Shown here: piece after piece, positions 1-13,022 of the stretch | How positions within the stretch are numbered: position 1 is the first letter of the stretch | How the letters are laid out: every line of letters starts with the position of its first letter | Origin: Monilinia fructicola | Lineage: Eukaryota > Ascomycota > Leotiomycetes > Helotiales > Sclerotiniaceae | NCBI GenBank assembly: GCA_008692225.1 | Contig: VICG01000016.1 | Span: 1,322,001 to 1,386,000 of the forward strand | Direction: 5' to 3' | Length of the DNA stretch: 64,000 nucleotides | Position numbers and translations under genes: made by a program | Notes under the pieces: generated by a model | Told to the model about the DNA's origin: nothing | The model's database searches: none | What the model saw: the letters and a program-made list of their open reading frames with translations, nothing else

Positions 1-2541
1 CAGGGAAATCGCTGCTGTTTCCACATTAGGAATTAGCAACGAAACTTCGAACGGTCGCACGTTGAGCAAAAGAAACAAATGCATGCAAACCAAAAGTATA
101 TCGAGTAGTTCATCGGGGCATTTTACGGCACAGGCATTGAAGGCGGGCTTTCAGACTCGACCGTTGATGGCCGTCAGAATGAATTCAAAATAGTTCTACT
201 TTGTTTTTCATGACAATAGTCAGATCTTGGACCAGGGACCCTGATAACTAATCCATCTTGTACCAGTAGCATCATCCATCCCGAAGGTTGAAGGCCTTGC
301 GATTGGACGTTCCATCTGCAACTGTATGTAACTACATGCGATACCTTCATGGGCTACAGCCTACATCTGTCAATCGCCCAAGTTACAAACTCTCTTTGAC
401 AAGGAATCTATGACCACTGACCAGACCCCTAGTTGATATATTGACTACTCGAGTAGATGATCAACAACATTGGTTATTTACCCTGGTAAGATCTTATGAT
501 ACTGTAGCTTGGCATGAAATTTCCGCAATATAGTATGCAAAAACTCGCAACCATCTCTACAACAGGAAATGCTGACATTTATTATGTAATCTGTTATGCT
601 TCTATCCGGAAAGCTTGCTATTGTACTTCTACCAAGGTACCATCCAAACTTATCCTCAGCCAAGTTCAGCCAAGTTCAGCCAAAACATACGGAAAACGAT
701 TCAAGCAGAATCAAGCCCAAGGGTCTGAGTCAGTTCATTAGTGTCCGTCATACACGGCGTGGTGTGCGGGTACGGCCGTGTGGAAATCCCGGGGTTCCTG
801 GAACTTGCAGCCGGAAGGGAAAGCCTGAAAGTCACAACAGTACGCAATCCTAATTTATAGTAGGACGTAATCTTCGTTTGTACTGCTGTGATGTGTTGTG
901 CAATCGATCACTCAGCATCTCGTCAACGGTCAATACACACCCCGTCCAGTATCATGCACGAAGCGCCATTAAGCATTATCGCATCTTCGGTACAGAGTAA
1001 CCCAAACATGTTCCACCGAATCACAGGACATTACCCACGAGCTGATATCCTCGAGACTATCGCACCTTCGCCAATCTAAAGGGAGCGGAAGCCAGCAGTA
1101 TTGGGGACAGCCGGCTGTTTACATATCTAGGGTGCAACAGAATTCGCTCATCGAGTCCCCATTGTTACCGGTTCGGGGACCTCAAAACCGAGTAGACGGC
1201 GCAGCACATCTCGCTACCTGTGGCTAGCCTTTCAATCAAGTGGTACAGATACTGCCAGTCTCGCAACGCAGCTCGCCGTTCCAAAACCAGTTCATCGGGA
1301 TCTCATGCTCTTTGGTTCCGATGCTTGATATCATACCTCGGAACGGATAGACATCTGGACGCCAACAATCCTCCCTGATGTCCAACATTCCTTCCTGGTG
1401 GGTGAGCATAAGCAGCCATGAAGAGCTTACTGCATAGGTAGTCCTCGCTTCCCTCTAAACACCACAGACGTGTAGTTAGTGGTTGACTTCGCCTCGTGGA
1501 TGCCATTTCCAGGAACGTTACAAAAGGGGGTACCACCCAATGAACACCAGCGAACCTTGGAAGTCTCTTATCCTTTTTATCCTGTTCATTCAGTAAGAAT
1601 GATGGCAGTCATCAATTTCATGGTCCCCACGCGATCGTGATTCTTCGGCATGGTGCTTGTCTACTTTCCCCGGTCAAAACCAGAATTTTATACAGGAAAT
1701 AGATTATATCTCACCCACTAGGAAGCTGTGCTCCTTCTAGAAGAAAACCCTTAACGCCTGGAGATACGGTCCAATCGCACGTCGAGGAGCCTCAATGTGT
1801 TGATTTTTATATTCGCCATTTATGCGGTACTATCGAAGCCAACGATTCCAGCATATCAGATCGCCCAAAGATGGAATTTTCTATGACGACACGACCACTC
1901 GTGCACCTTCTAGGCGCTTTCGATCGGCAGATAGGGATTTGATCTGCGGAGATAATCACTATTAATGGTAACAACAGCTCAAACAGCCTAGACTATCCTG
2001 GAAACTTCCTTCAAGTGCCGCCACCAATACTTTGGCGTTGCATCATCTAGGATTTCTTGCAAGGTCACGTAATTCAAAATGAAGTTTCTCTGGATTTTTC
2101 CATAAATTCATCGTGACCTCTCTCGTTATGCGTATGCCATATTCGCACAGTCATATGATCATTATTGTATCCCCTTCATTACCCGAACCTCAACTCTGCA
2201 TATTTTGCCTCTGATGGCTTCAGTAGCTTCTCTTATTTTTACTGCGAGTGGTTAAGAACCACCGTCATGGTTGCCACCACCTCACTGCATGCCACAGTCA
2301 TTCATGCTAGACTGACGTGGGACCTGCAACCTCTTCAGGAGCAGTATGCAATTGGATCTCCAACATACAACAAGGTTTGTTGACTGTCCCTGTGTTCCTC
2401 TGTCTATTCTATATTAAATACTTGGTGGGATTGTTACCACTCGCTGGTGTCATATCTTAGCACAACACCCATCAACATATCCTAGGATATCAATCCTCAT
2501 TTCCGACAGCTTGCATGCACTTTCTAAATACACCTAGATGA
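1..2541. other. Intergenic, no gene seen
   Basis: Only short open frames of under 80 codons that look like chance. A short direct repeat (gccaagttca twice) lies near 658-680. No RNA gene or clear mobile element is visible. Confidence 0.5.
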
Positions 2542-2544
2542 TCA

Positions 2545-3113
2545 AGCTTGAATACCTGTTTGGATGAAGTTTCTCAGCGGCAATATCATCCAAGAGGTCA
2601 CAGCCTGCGAAAATATGATGAGTCTTAAAAAGTTCTTCGACTCAAAAGATCCATCACTACATACTTCTATAGTAGCTATGCAGCCTTGATCTTTCAATCC
2701 TTGAAGACTCTTTTGTCTTGCATAGATTATTTTCTTCGCGTTCTTTGAGCCCCGAGTTGTCCACGTGCGAAATCCGGTATGTAGGATCACGCCACCTCTC
2801 TTTGGTTCTGTCAGCACTACCTTTACGTATAGAACAAGCCTGTGCAAACACATCCACCATGTTCAAAAGTTGATACATCGCATCGTTTCCACTTATCAAA
2901 TAGGGGTCGAGAGTCTCATCATATTACTTTAGCTAGTGTTAATACCTCGGGTCGCAGTATCATGGCACGAAGTAGCCATGCGCCAAAGTCATACCGCCCT
3001 GCCTGGACTTCCAATTTGACAGCATAAACTTTTCCTCTAAGAAGGCTAAGAATCATGTCAACTTTCAAGCTGCCAAAGTTTTCACTAAAACAGCTAGCAC
3101 CACACGTTATCAT
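2545..3113 (-). pseudogene. Broken protein-coding remnant, family not recognised
   Basis: Three overlapping minus-strand frames join into one coherent protein-like stretch of about 190 residues. The first (3113 to 2919) contains LLRGKVYAVKLEVQAG and FGAWLLRAMILRP. After the stop at 2919 the next frame continues with NDAMYQLLNMVDVFAQACS and RISHVDNSGLKERE. Near 2740 the reading moves to a third frame with YARQKSLQGLKDQG and SDGSFESKNFLRL. Each junction can be bridged by a one- or two-base change, so this is either a decaying gene or a gene hit by sequence errors. The N-terminus is not clear and the 3' part fades after about 2560. I do not recognise the family; the evidence is only the amino-acid texture and the continuity across frames. 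Confidence 0.4.
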
Positions 3114-6100
3114 TGCGTCGTGGCCCTTGTTAAAAAAGTGATCTTGGTTTGTTAAATTTTGAGCCTATGCGTCTCTCGGAGGATATATCCGAGACAATAC
3201 ACTACGTTTATTTGACAACGGAGTTATCTCTCCTTCGAGTAACTTCGCCGAGGTAAAAAATTGACTTTCAAAGTGCTGTTGATCTTAGGGCTGGACGGTT
3301 TAGATCCATTTTAGCTCGAGAACTAGACACTGGCAGCGCACACACTAACTCGTCATAACACACGGCACGGCTTATGTCCAGTCACGGATATACGAGTCAT
3401 GAATGAACATTGGGAATTAACCTGGCAATTTTGACAGGGCTTGCAGAAATAAGGATCTACCAAGATTGATTTCCCTTGCCTGCCACGTTTTTCGTAAACG
3501 TCTCAAACTCGCTTAGACTTTCCATTCGAGTTTGAAATTATCATGAGCGGCACGGAGTATATTGAGTTTTCAGTAAGTGTGAATGAAATGTAACGGCTGA
3601 GAACCATGAAAGGAACCCACAGGTGCCGAAGTGGGCTTGACGGACGAACGACTCCTAGCCTCTAGGGTTCCGTTCAATTCCTTGCCATGATTTTTTTGTA
3701 CTACCTAAGCCTTGGCTGCTACTGCTAACAGGTGATTAGGTGTCGGTCGATTTAGTCCCTGATTCTCAAAGCGTATATACTAAGATTTAGAGTTCGATCA
3801 GATATTTCTTTTTTGGTTAGTCAAGCTACTACTATGGACTAAACAAACGCGCGACGCCACATGATAATTTGATGTTGGTATCTCCGGATATCTCAAATAC
3901 AGTATTAAGTACTTGAATAGAAACATGAAGAACCATCAACAAAAGGTAAAAGGTTTCAGACCTTCGAGGTTGATCCCAGATGATTTACATGGCAGTAAAG
4001 TGACTGCCCTGATTGTGAATCTTTTTGAGTGTGGAGAAAACATTCATTATGTGGTGTTTTTTTTGTGAGAGATCAGCATTCCATCTTGACACTATATCTT
4101 GATATATTCAAAGTCTGGTATCGTTCTTGAAATATCATGCATCATTTGTACAATTCTGGTCTAAGGATCTTTTAATGGATTTTGATAGCTTTGAGGTAGG
4201 AAATTCAACTCGACACCCAAGGCCAGGGAAGTACAAGAGCCCCGTACCATTGCGTGGTCCTTATTATCAGTCATGTGAAATAGCGTTATGATCGGGTAGC
4301 TGAACAAAGTTCCTAAAGTCCAAGTAGGCAACATGAAACGTGGAAAGCATGGGTAGATCTGTGCCATGATGAGCTGTCAAGTGATAAAGTACTGTTATTT
4401 GCACGTTGTTGGTTGGTCTCAAGAGTCTAGAAATGCCAGGTTGATCTGCCGAACCCAGTCATTCCGACTTCCCGAGTTTCTTCCGATATATTCCTCAACG
4501 ATATACCACTGCTTGCCGCTATTTGTGGCACGGAAGCGTCAGAAAGATTCCATAAGTGCTTGGAAAACTTGCTGCTAAGTGAGTCGGGAATCGAGTGATT
4601 CTCCAAGTATCCTGCAACATTGGTATTCACATGGCAACCTATTTCTGTATGGATATAGAAAGAGCAAAGAACATGACTATCACCGCCTCAGAACGTCTTA
4701 ATTCGTATCATCTCGAGCGGTTTCATTGTCATGGCGTCGTTCAGAGCAGTGTCGGCATTCAATAGGCATATCTTTCTGTTCTCCTCCAGTAAGTATGTCT
4801 AGAAAACGATCGCCGCGTCAAAGACTCAAGGTTTCAGGTGTTTTCGTAAAAAGATAAATTGGATGGCATCATATCTTACTGGTCGTGCCATAAGTCAACG
4901 ACTGGAAATGTAATCATTGATGTGGGTTGAGCGTTAAGATCCATTAATAAATACACCAGCCCATCCTCTTGCCTATTTTAGCAGTTCCCTCTCTAGTGTT
5001 GTCTGATGTACAAAAAATCTCCCCTAATTTCTCTTTTTTGACCTACAGTGCATAGATAAAGTTGAGTCTGGTGTTTTAAGATTATTGTCAAAGTGCACTT
5101 TCATGCTATGGAAGTTCATGCGTATCGTCTTTGGTCCTCATTCAGCGTGGAGGAAACCGAATCACTGGGTTTGATTCAATCATTGGAGGCTTAATGCTTG
5201 AAATGATTTCAAATAAGAAGATTGATATGGATAGGCAAACAGGATCGCCTAAGGTTAGAAAGTAGGCTATGCTATGTACAACTGATCATTTCAATCATTT
5301 CTCAAGGTTATTAGAGGTAAAGAGATTGTGTTCTGAAGAACAATAAACAGAACATATAACTGAAACTATCTGCCTACACTTGTACCTTTGGCTTTCGGTT
5401 GTGTTTCCGATGCATTAAACAATCATGTTGTAGATTGATCTGACTGAACATTTTGAATTTTCTATCAGAAATTCAAAAAAGGCCTTGGTATATCTGCCCG
5501 TCACATGCCGTTTCCTGGCACATGTTTGCTTATCCCCAATCCCCACCATGCAGATACATCGAGCATAGTCAAATGCCTCAAGATTCTAGCTTGTAGCCTA
5601 TCAGAGGATGTGTTGAGATATTGAATATGCCGTCTCTGATCCCGTCAAAGATATGTATATCTAGGTACACTCTAGGTAAGAGTAGTTAGCAGCATGGCAT
5701 GTCATGAGTCAATTACTTCCGGAGCCTCTACCATTATGTTGGTAACTAGCGCTACCATACTATTATAGCGCCTATGAATAGTAAATCCCAAGCCTTCAAC
5801 TTCATAGTGCTACCCTTGTATCGCGCTTACGAAGTAAGACATATAGAGTTATCTACCGCGGAAGCTCAATTTCTTATCTCCGCGGGAAAATCACGTACGT
5901 AGTATCATCTCGATTGTTTCCTTTTTTTTCCGCAGAGGGGTAATAGGTACGTATATTCAATATCTCCAAGGGGAAGTGGTCAGGTTATGCAGTGAAGTCT
6001 AATTATAGTTTTAGTTGTTTGATACCCTCCTTTTTTCAGTTCAAACTTCGCCTCCCCCCCCCCCCCTCAAACCCATTCACCTCAACCATCTGTAGTAAAT

Positions 6101-7291
6101 AATATCGGCCAAGTTATTCTTGATTGTATGCATACTGTATATGTGAGAGTTACCTTGGATTTCACTGCTAGTATTACAACAAGAGTTCGTTTTTTGAATT
6201 CATACGTTCAGCTTCTTTGAATGACTATCAGAAGTTGTATTGGGCATGCTTGAGAGGATAATGTGGTATGAGTATAGTAATCTGCATGTTTCGTTGTTAG
6301 GAGTAAAGGAACTGATCTATCATTACTTATAGTACTCATCTTGCTATACTCGTTTGACTTTTGGTATCTAGGCGGAATCATAGGATAAGCAGTATATGTA
6401 CAGTATTACATACGGTATTGTTAACGATGCTAGAGAACCCAAGTAGTCGTAGCTCGAGAGTTGTAAAGAGGTTGTCGCGTGCGGATAGAAGGAATTCGTA
6501 TTCAATAGTAGTCTATCCTGCAAATATATGATTGTCTCAGTAAAGGTTCATCGGATAATTGTCGAAATAAACGAAAGAATCAACATGGAATTACACACTC
6601 ATTATACTCCCTGTCTGTCCAAATCTCTTTTCCATATTTCTCTGCTGATGATGCCAAACTGTACCTGGTGCAGCGCCCCGTGTGCTTGCTATCTCGTTAC
6701 CACATATATATCAGATGAGTAACAAGACAGTGACCCCATTCCTTGGGTCTGGGCCATGTATGTGATTATGGAAATACGACGAGTTCAAGAAAGCTACATG
6801 ATTTGCCCATATCTGGATGAGATGTATAATTTTTATCTGAAGATTGAGATGCTTGTTTTGCTTCCCCCCTTCGCCTCCAAAACCTCCGGTGAATCAGCTT
6901 CCAGAGACCCGAGTTATGAAAGCTATACGTTCAGATGAACTTTCCTTACTGCATCCGGATCTCAATGCTTAGACATTGCTTATTGATATGAATGGAAATG
7001 GGTGAGAGGAGTGAATGATATTGATGTTTAGACGTATGAAGAAATAGAAGACTAATACCTACCACGGACTCAATACTTACGAGACATTCCGTACAAATCA
7101 CCACTATCAACACCTCTCTCCATGTCCTCCCCAACCATCTCATACCACGCACCATTTCATCTACCTAATTCCCTTCACTTAACCCCGCAAAAAGTATGAT
7201 TCAAGAGCCCCAAAACAAACCCCGCTGCCCTTTTCCAAGCCCTTCTACTCCCGCCCAAAAGATATCTAAACCCACAATCGCAAAAGAATAT
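3114..7291. other. Intergenic, no gene seen
   Basis: About 4 kb of non-coding sequence with scattered stops in all frames. A poly-C run lies at about 6055-6067. The short open frames near 4161-4630 and 6528-7155 show no recognisable motif and overlap on opposite strands. Confidence 0.5.
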
Positions 7292-7401
7292 TCCGAATCC
7301 GGGAATCGAACCCGGGGCTACTCGGCTCATGATTCAGGTACTCTTGCAAAGGGTAGATGAAGTATGAAAGCGAGTTATGTTAACCCCTACACTAATTCGG
7401 A
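7292..7401 (-). tRNA. tRNA-Glu (anticodon TTC) with intron
   Basis: On the minus strand the gene begins TCCGAATTAGTGTAGG and ends CCCGGATTCGGA. The acceptor arms TCCGAAT and ATTCGGA pair perfectly. The T arm is CCGGG-TTCGATT-CCCGG. The anticodon stem ACTCG/CGAGT closes a loop CTTTCA, giving anticodon TTC, with an intron of about 38 nt after position 37. A TTTT run just downstream on the minus strand (plus 7282-7285) serves as Pol III terminator. It is the first of five tRNA genes in the Pol III island. Confidence 0.93.
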
Positions 7402-7840
7402 TTGTTTGTTGTTTTTGATGGAAGGGCTTGGCTAGTTTAACACTATAATCAAGACGGTAGATAGAGACAGGCACAGGTGGAGCACAGCATTAGAGGAAAG
7501 AAAAAAATGGTGGTACATGTACTGTAGTGGAAGAGATTTTTTTGGTGGGGAAGGGGCCCAAGAGGGGGGCAAACGACGAAGCGAGTAATTTTGGTGGGCC
7601 GGTGACGGCATGGTTCAATCTTCGTGGCTTGGCCGCTTGTCTATTTAATTACGCTTCATTTGAAGATCCATTGACGCAGATTGGTTTGTTACTGTATAAC
7701 TTGAATATATTTCGAATATCTCACGAGTGGCGGACGGGGCCAGGCTATATTATCGACTTTTCATAACCTGCAAGGACCTTTAGAATACAGAGCTCCTCTG
7801 TGCCTGGGCATCGCCAAGAAGAAAGGTCATAGATTGATTG
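7402..7840. other. Intergenic, no gene seen
   Basis: Spacer between tRNA-Glu and a minisatellite. An open frame at 7527-7766 has no recognisable domain. Confidence 0.5.
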
Positions 7841-7842
7841 AG

Positions 7843-7990
7843 TAGTGTAGTCACTGTAGTGTAGTCACTGTAGTGTAGTCACTGTAGTGTAGTCACTGTA
7901 GTGTAGTCACTGTAGTGTAGTCGCTGTAGTGTAGTCGCTGTAGTGTAGTCACTGTAGTGTAGTGTAGTGTAGTGTAGTGTAGTGTAGTGG
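7843..7990. repeat. Minisatellite, 14-bp unit plus TAGTG tail
   Basis: About seven head-to-tail copies of GTAGTGTAGTCACT, two with TCGCT in place of TCACT, then a run of TAGTG pentamers from about 7955. The unit contains the imperfect palindrome CACTGTAGTG, so single strands could fold. The short open frame across it on the minus strand is a by-product of the repeat. Confidence 0.9.
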
Positions 7991-8884
7991 ACCATGAGGA
8001 ATTCTTCCTGATGAAGTAGATGATGCTTGGGGTGGAGATGTGGAAGAGAAACCCCCACATGGGGATACTAGGTACATACAAAAAAAGATTGATCAAAAAC
8101 CGGAAGCAAAACGCGATCTGGACTATTATCAATACTTTTGGAAAAAACGGAGAAGTTCTATAATTGAAGCAAAAAAGAAACTGAATAGGTAAAGACAATT
8201 GGTGGAAGCTTCATAGATACTGTATATGTATAGCAGGTCGGTAGGTTCGATCGGATCAACCGGGACCTATTCAGGCTCTTTGAATGCTACGGAGTACAGT
8301 CTATGAGAGGTCGAATAGAATTATAGAGGATTTCCATGTTCTTCTCTGCTAAGTACAAGAAATATGATTTTACAATTTTTCCTTACTCATGCTCACGATA
8401 GAACATTCATCAATATCAATATCAACATGAACATTGACATCATCCCATTACTTCCAACCCAATTACTTCCCCGTCTTCCAAAGCCCGGCACGATTGTTCT
8501 CACCTAATCCTCTAGAACTTACAACTAACCCATCATACTAGTCATACCCCGACCCAAGAACTAAAAACAAGATATGTTAGGGTGAAGCAAAATGGAGATC
8601 AATGTCATCCAAAGCTCCCCACCACAAGTAATACCACAAGTAATCAATCCATCATTCATGATTTCGCTCGCGACTATTCTAAAAACAAACTTAACCTATT
8701 CGTCTTATTCAGTCACCGCCTGTTTTCAGAGGCCCTGAATAAAAAATGACACTTACAAAACAAAATCCAGACTCGCTTAACCCCCGCAATCTCCTCCTTT
8801 CCATCCACAACCACAACTTCAAAAATTCTGAACAAAACAACCATTCATTGTTTTCTTCTGCTTCAAAAGTTGCAAAAGTATATT
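7991..8884. other. Intergenic, no gene seen
   Basis: Spacer upstream of the tandem tRNA-Gly genes. It holds one copy of the dispersed 9-mer TACGGAGTA at 8288-8296. No coding signal. Confidence 0.5.
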
Positions 8885-8989
8885 GCGTTCGCCGGGAATC
8901 GAACCCGGGGCCCATCGAAGTTGGATAAACCGAATCTGGAAGGAATCAATTATTGGCAACGATGGATTTTACCACTAAACCACAAACGC
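8885..8989 (-). tRNA. tRNA-Gly (anticodon GCC) with intron, copy 1
   Basis: The minus strand reads GCGTTTGTGGTTTAGTGGTA at the 5' end and CCCGGCGAACGC at the 3' end. The acceptor stem pairs with one G-U. The anticodon stem CATCG/CGATG encloses TTGCCA, giving anticodon GCC, interrupted after position 37 by an intron of about 35 nt. A TTTT terminator follows on the minus strand. The mature parts are identical to copy 2 at 9092-9196 while the introns differ, as expected for two functional tandem copies. Confidence 0.93.
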
Positions 8990-9091
8990 TGGTTATTAGT
9001 TGTTATTCTTGGCACTTACAGAGTTATAACTTATCATATAGCAGAGATTCCTCTTCCACAGAAACATAAAAGGATGATCCAAAAACAAAAT

Positions 9092-9196
9092 GCGTTCGCC
9101 GGGAATCGAACCCGGGGCCCATCGAGGTTGAAGAAACTGAACCTGTGAAGGATCAATTGCTGGCAACGATGGATTTTACCACTAAACCACAAACGC
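9092..9196 (-). tRNA. tRNA-Gly (anticodon GCC) with intron, copy 2
   Basis: Same mature sequence as the copy at 8885-8989, same length of 105 nt, with a diverged intron of equal size inserted after TTGCCA. TTTT and TTTTT runs downstream on the minus strand act as terminators. The two copies are about 100 bp apart in the same orientation. Confidence 0.93.
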
Positions 9197-10244
9197 GGAT
9201 TAATTACTTTTTGTTGTCAGAAGTGGTGCATTCTAAGAATATGTTTAGATGAAATTTGTAAGCTGGAGAATACATATGCTTGCGAGATTTCAAACTGAAC
9301 GTGGAGGTTGGAAGGTGGAAGAGGGGGAAATGGCTCGGATGGGCCTAGTGCAATGATGCATGCTAACGATTTCTTATTAGTAAGAATAAGCCGCCATGCG
9401 CATTTCCATCTGTGAGGGAAGGAATTTTCGCAGATTCCAACTCAAACTCAGCTCAGATGCTTTCACATCCTCTAATTCTCTAATTTACATTTTGTCATCA
9501 GACAGTAGTTCTACCTTGAATGCTTATCAACATTCTTTGATATCCAGACTCGGATTCGACAATCAGCCGGGCTCTGGTCTGGATTGGAAAGGACGTTTTG
9601 TACGCCGTATAGTTCTATGGTTAATCTTATGTACAGTGTTGTTGGATATTGTGCATCCGAGCAGTTGATTCTCTCTCTCCCTTTCGTTCCACACGCCCAG
9701 TATTTATCCAATCAGCACCTAGACCTTGAGCGGAAAGCCCTTCTAAAGTTACTGTACGGAGTACGCGAAGAAAAGTCTTCAAAAGGTGGAGTTGAGCACT
9801 TGTGGGAGCAGAAACCGCGTAAATGATTGGTTTTAGGGGCTACTCATGTGGGGATGAACTGGCTAGGTACTAGGTATTTCCTCGGATGAGTTCATTGAAG
9901 ACTGTACGGAGTACACTGTACACTGTACACTGCACAGTTACTACAGCCAGATGCATTGATGGAAGAAACGATACATACTGTACATATCGTCTAACTGATC
10001 AGATTCGTAGACCAACGAGTGTCAAGTTCCTGTTAGTGTCAAGTTCCTGTTAGATTGAGACTCCTCTCTTGTAAACTATCCATATCCATAAACAAGATGT
10101 CTAATTAGGTACTCAAAGTAACTCAACCTACAAACCCCTGCAATATCAATATCTTAGCATCCTCCACTCAGCTGCAGCTTTTTCAAGATCGTGAATATAT
10201 AAACTATCATATCGAATAAATCCTCATTCAACATCACACAATCA
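9197..10244. other. Intergenic with short repeats
   Basis: Two copies of TACGGAGTA (9755-9763, 9905-9913), a short run of GTACACT at 9911-9932, and a tandem duplication of agtgtcaagttcctgtt around 10018-10052. No gene seen. Confidence 0.55.
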
Positions 10245-10350
10245 GGGGCTGTAACTCAGTGGTAGAGTGCCTCGTTTGCAACCTCAAGATTTCACTAGAT
10301 CTTCTTGACAACGCTCGATGAAGTCCAGGGTTCGACTCCCTGCCGCTCCA
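10245..10350 (+). tRNA. tRNA-Ala (anticodon TGC) with intron
   Basis: Begins GGGGCTGTAACTCAGTGGTA and ends CTCCCTGCCGCTCC plus discriminator A. The acceptor stem contains G3:U70, the alanine identity pair. The anticodon loop is TTTGCA, giving TGC, followed by an intron of about 35 nt. The T arm is CAGGG-TTCGACT-CCCTG and a TTTTT terminator follows at about 10362. Two mismatches are visible, T6-C67 in the acceptor and C28-T42 in the anticodon stem, so activity is slightly uncertain. It is the only tRNA in this cluster on the plus strand. Confidence 0.85.
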
Positions 10351-11890
10351 AGGTTGATAACTTTTTGTCTTTTGAAGATGGAGAGTTTGTTTTGATGTTG
10401 GTGTTGGGTGCTTGCTGAATCGTTATGAGGCTTGAGAGGGAGAGACCAACAGGACTTGAACCTTTTTCCTACTCTCGAGAAATAGTATAAGTATTTTTGG
10501 AACTTTGACTTTTAATTTTGTATCCGTTGTCGTGGGGTTTGTCAATGCGAATTTGTGGTCATATTCGGTGCCATGCGATAACTAGTTGATTAATATTGAC
10601 AAAAAATCATGCTTCTTGGTCCCCCTTTAAAATACCCATCTACTTCCAACACATTCTTCAGATAACACCGTATGAACAGCGGCGAGTCAAATCAAACATA
10701 TGAACTCAAGTGTTCTCCGGATCTGCCTCTACAGATGCTATACATCCTACATATCTTCCTCTTTCAAAAGCTCCGAGAAGCATGGCAATATTAAGAAAAT
10801 CAGAGGAATGAACTGTAAGGCAATATTCATGAATATATGGTATATAAATAGATCTTCAGACTATCAAGAATCCTTCTACTCAACTAGTATGCTATTACCT
10901 TTCACGTCGTACATTACAATCCTTTCCATTGCCATACATGCTTTCCCATCTTGTTTCTTAGATTACTAAGTTTTGATTTTCTCCTCTCATGTTGCATTCG
11001 ACATTGCTATGTTGATATTAAACGGATGATCATCATTGATCAAGATTTATATTTGATAGTCTGGTATCTAGAGAAGTAGTGGGAAGATATATGAGATAAC
11101 TAGATATGAAGTTTGAGATATTTGAAGGCAGCGGGAAGTTACTATGTGTCTTTACATCTAATTAGTTGAAAGAATCAAAGGGTAATTATGTATACTCTTA
11201 CTACCAGTCGTTGATATTGAGACAGGCTGATTGTTGATTGCCCGGCATTACCAACAGTAAGGATGAACGATATAGGAAACAAATCATGAATACTGGAAAC
11301 TAATGTTTCATTTATTTGTGTTGACGATTCGGAAAGTAGATAGTTCTATCATACATTTGTCGTTCTTGTACATACTTGAGTATAACATCATTTTACACAA
11401 CCTCATCCCAAGGAGCAATATCAATAATCCTACTATCTACCTCCCGTTCCAAACATAATTTACCAACGATATGATATCCCTTTATAAACCAGACCTCCTT
11501 CAAACCTGGAGGACATCTGTCATTCTATTAACTACTTGATATAATCTAATTTCTTGGGCTACAATTAGTTAGATATCCTCGCAACTAGTATTGACTCCAT
11601 CACTTCATATAATAACATAAGATACATACACTAACTTGACCATATCATCATACCATCATACTTGTATCTTCGACTCCCTCTTTCTATCATCATTATCAAA
11701 GTAGATCAACAATACTTCCCAATTCTTCATGCTTCATTCTTCCACCAAACTTGCCATTCAAACTCAAAATTTATATGCATATGTAGATTCACAAAACAGT
11801 ATTAGATTGGTCTCCCCTTCGGTTCTCCCCTTTCAAATTCTAGTCTCGTGGACTTTTGTTCCCTCCTCCAAAATTACCTGCTGCCCAAAC
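10351..11890. other. Intergenic, no gene seen
   Basis: AT-leaning spacer with short chance frames (for example 10700-10969) lacking any recognisable motif. Confidence 0.5.
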
Positions 11891-11934
11891 ATCAAACCTA
11901 CAGTCTCAGTCCCATGACGAATTACCGAATCTCT

Positions 11935-12270
11935 TCAACATCTTCAACATCTTCAACATCTTCAACCCAATCCTACCCATTAATACACCCTATATCAACT
12001 ACTCACCATCCCTTTTGCCCACACCCACTTCCATCCCCATCCCCATCCCCATCCTCACCCAAGTTCCCACATCCTCTTACCCCTACTTCTTCTTGCATTC
12101 TCACCTTTACTACTATTCTTACTCCCTATCCCATTCCATTCTATCCCATTCCCATATTCTACCATCCCATAACAATCACAACACAATCACAATTCCTTCC
12201 CCTTCCTCTTTCCCTTCCCCTCCCACCCCCAGCCCCACCCCCCAAGCCCCCAAGACTAAAACAACGCAAG
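11935..12270. repeat. C-rich low-complexity tract
   Basis: Runs of ATCTTCAAC (four units near 11935-11965), CCATCC and CCTTCCC motifs make two overlapping 177-codon open frames here. Both are proline/serine or isoleucine/asparagine low complexity, in different frames, so they are better explained by composition than by a gene. Confidence 0.6.
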
Positions 12271-12389
12271 ACGTCACAACAAAAACAAAAACGAAAACAA
12301 AACACAGCGACACAGAACCCAAGCTCCAACACACGACCCAACATCGCCACTCGAATAACGCCAAAAGGACGGCAGAACTAAGAGAATGA

Positions 12390-12930
12390 GTAAACGAGTA
12401 AAAACAAGTACAACGAAAAATGTCAACGACAATCCCGGAGAAAGAATCCGGATTTGCTCTCTACATTGGTTGGTTGGCCGTGTACATTGAGGTAGGCAGG
12501 TGGTTGGCGCGAGTGGTTATTTGGGTTTGAGATGGTCCTCGCTGTAGATGTGAGACTGCCAATATCAGCAGAGCATTGATATCCCTTGCGGATAGAATGC
12601 AAAGGCGGTAGATGGAGGGATGGGTGTTACGAAGAAATATTCTTTTGGGGGTAGAAGGTCTATTCCGAGGGACATATCGAAGCCGAAACCTTCGGTCTTC
12701 AGAGATTGGCAGGGAAAAAGAATAGTTTGTTCTAGTTTCCTTACTTATTACTTCCTTGCTTCCTTCCTCCCTCTCCTCTCTTCCCCTTTCTTCTGTCCCC
12801 ATTCTCCCTCCCCTTCCGTGATAACATCCGCCAAAATAATCAAGTCCCTTTACCCCTGGCCCTTTCCTCTCCCCCTCCCTCTCCCCCCAAAATCTCTCCT
12901 ATCAAAAAGACAAAATGACAAAAGAATAAG
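12390..12930. other. Intergenic, pyrimidine-rich
   Basis: Contains a C/T-rich tract at about 12750-12900. No gene seen before the tRNA-Val gene. Confidence 0.5.
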
Positions 12931-13022
12931 TGACCAGACTGGGGCACGATCCCAGGACCTTGTCCGTACATAACATGTTTGAAGTGTTAAGGACACGTGA
13001 TAACCAACTACACCATCCGGCC
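12931..13022 (-). tRNA. tRNA-Val (anticodon AAC) with intron
   Basis: The minus strand begins GGCCGGATGGTGTAGTTGGT and ends CCCCAGTCTGGTCA including the discriminator. The acceptor stem closes with G-U pairs. The anticodon stem TGTCC/GGACA flanks TTAACA, giving AAC, with an 18-nt intron. The T arm is CTGGG-ATCGTGC-CCCAG; the loop starts ATC rather than the usual TTC, a small oddity. A TTTT run lies downstream on the minus strand. Confidence 0.88.

Noticed and set aside
11848..12389. Two overlapping 177-codon open frames on the plus strand
   Set aside because: Both are open only because the DNA is C/T/A-rich and stop-poor; each is P/S or I/N low complexity, and no start context, intron or domain supports either.
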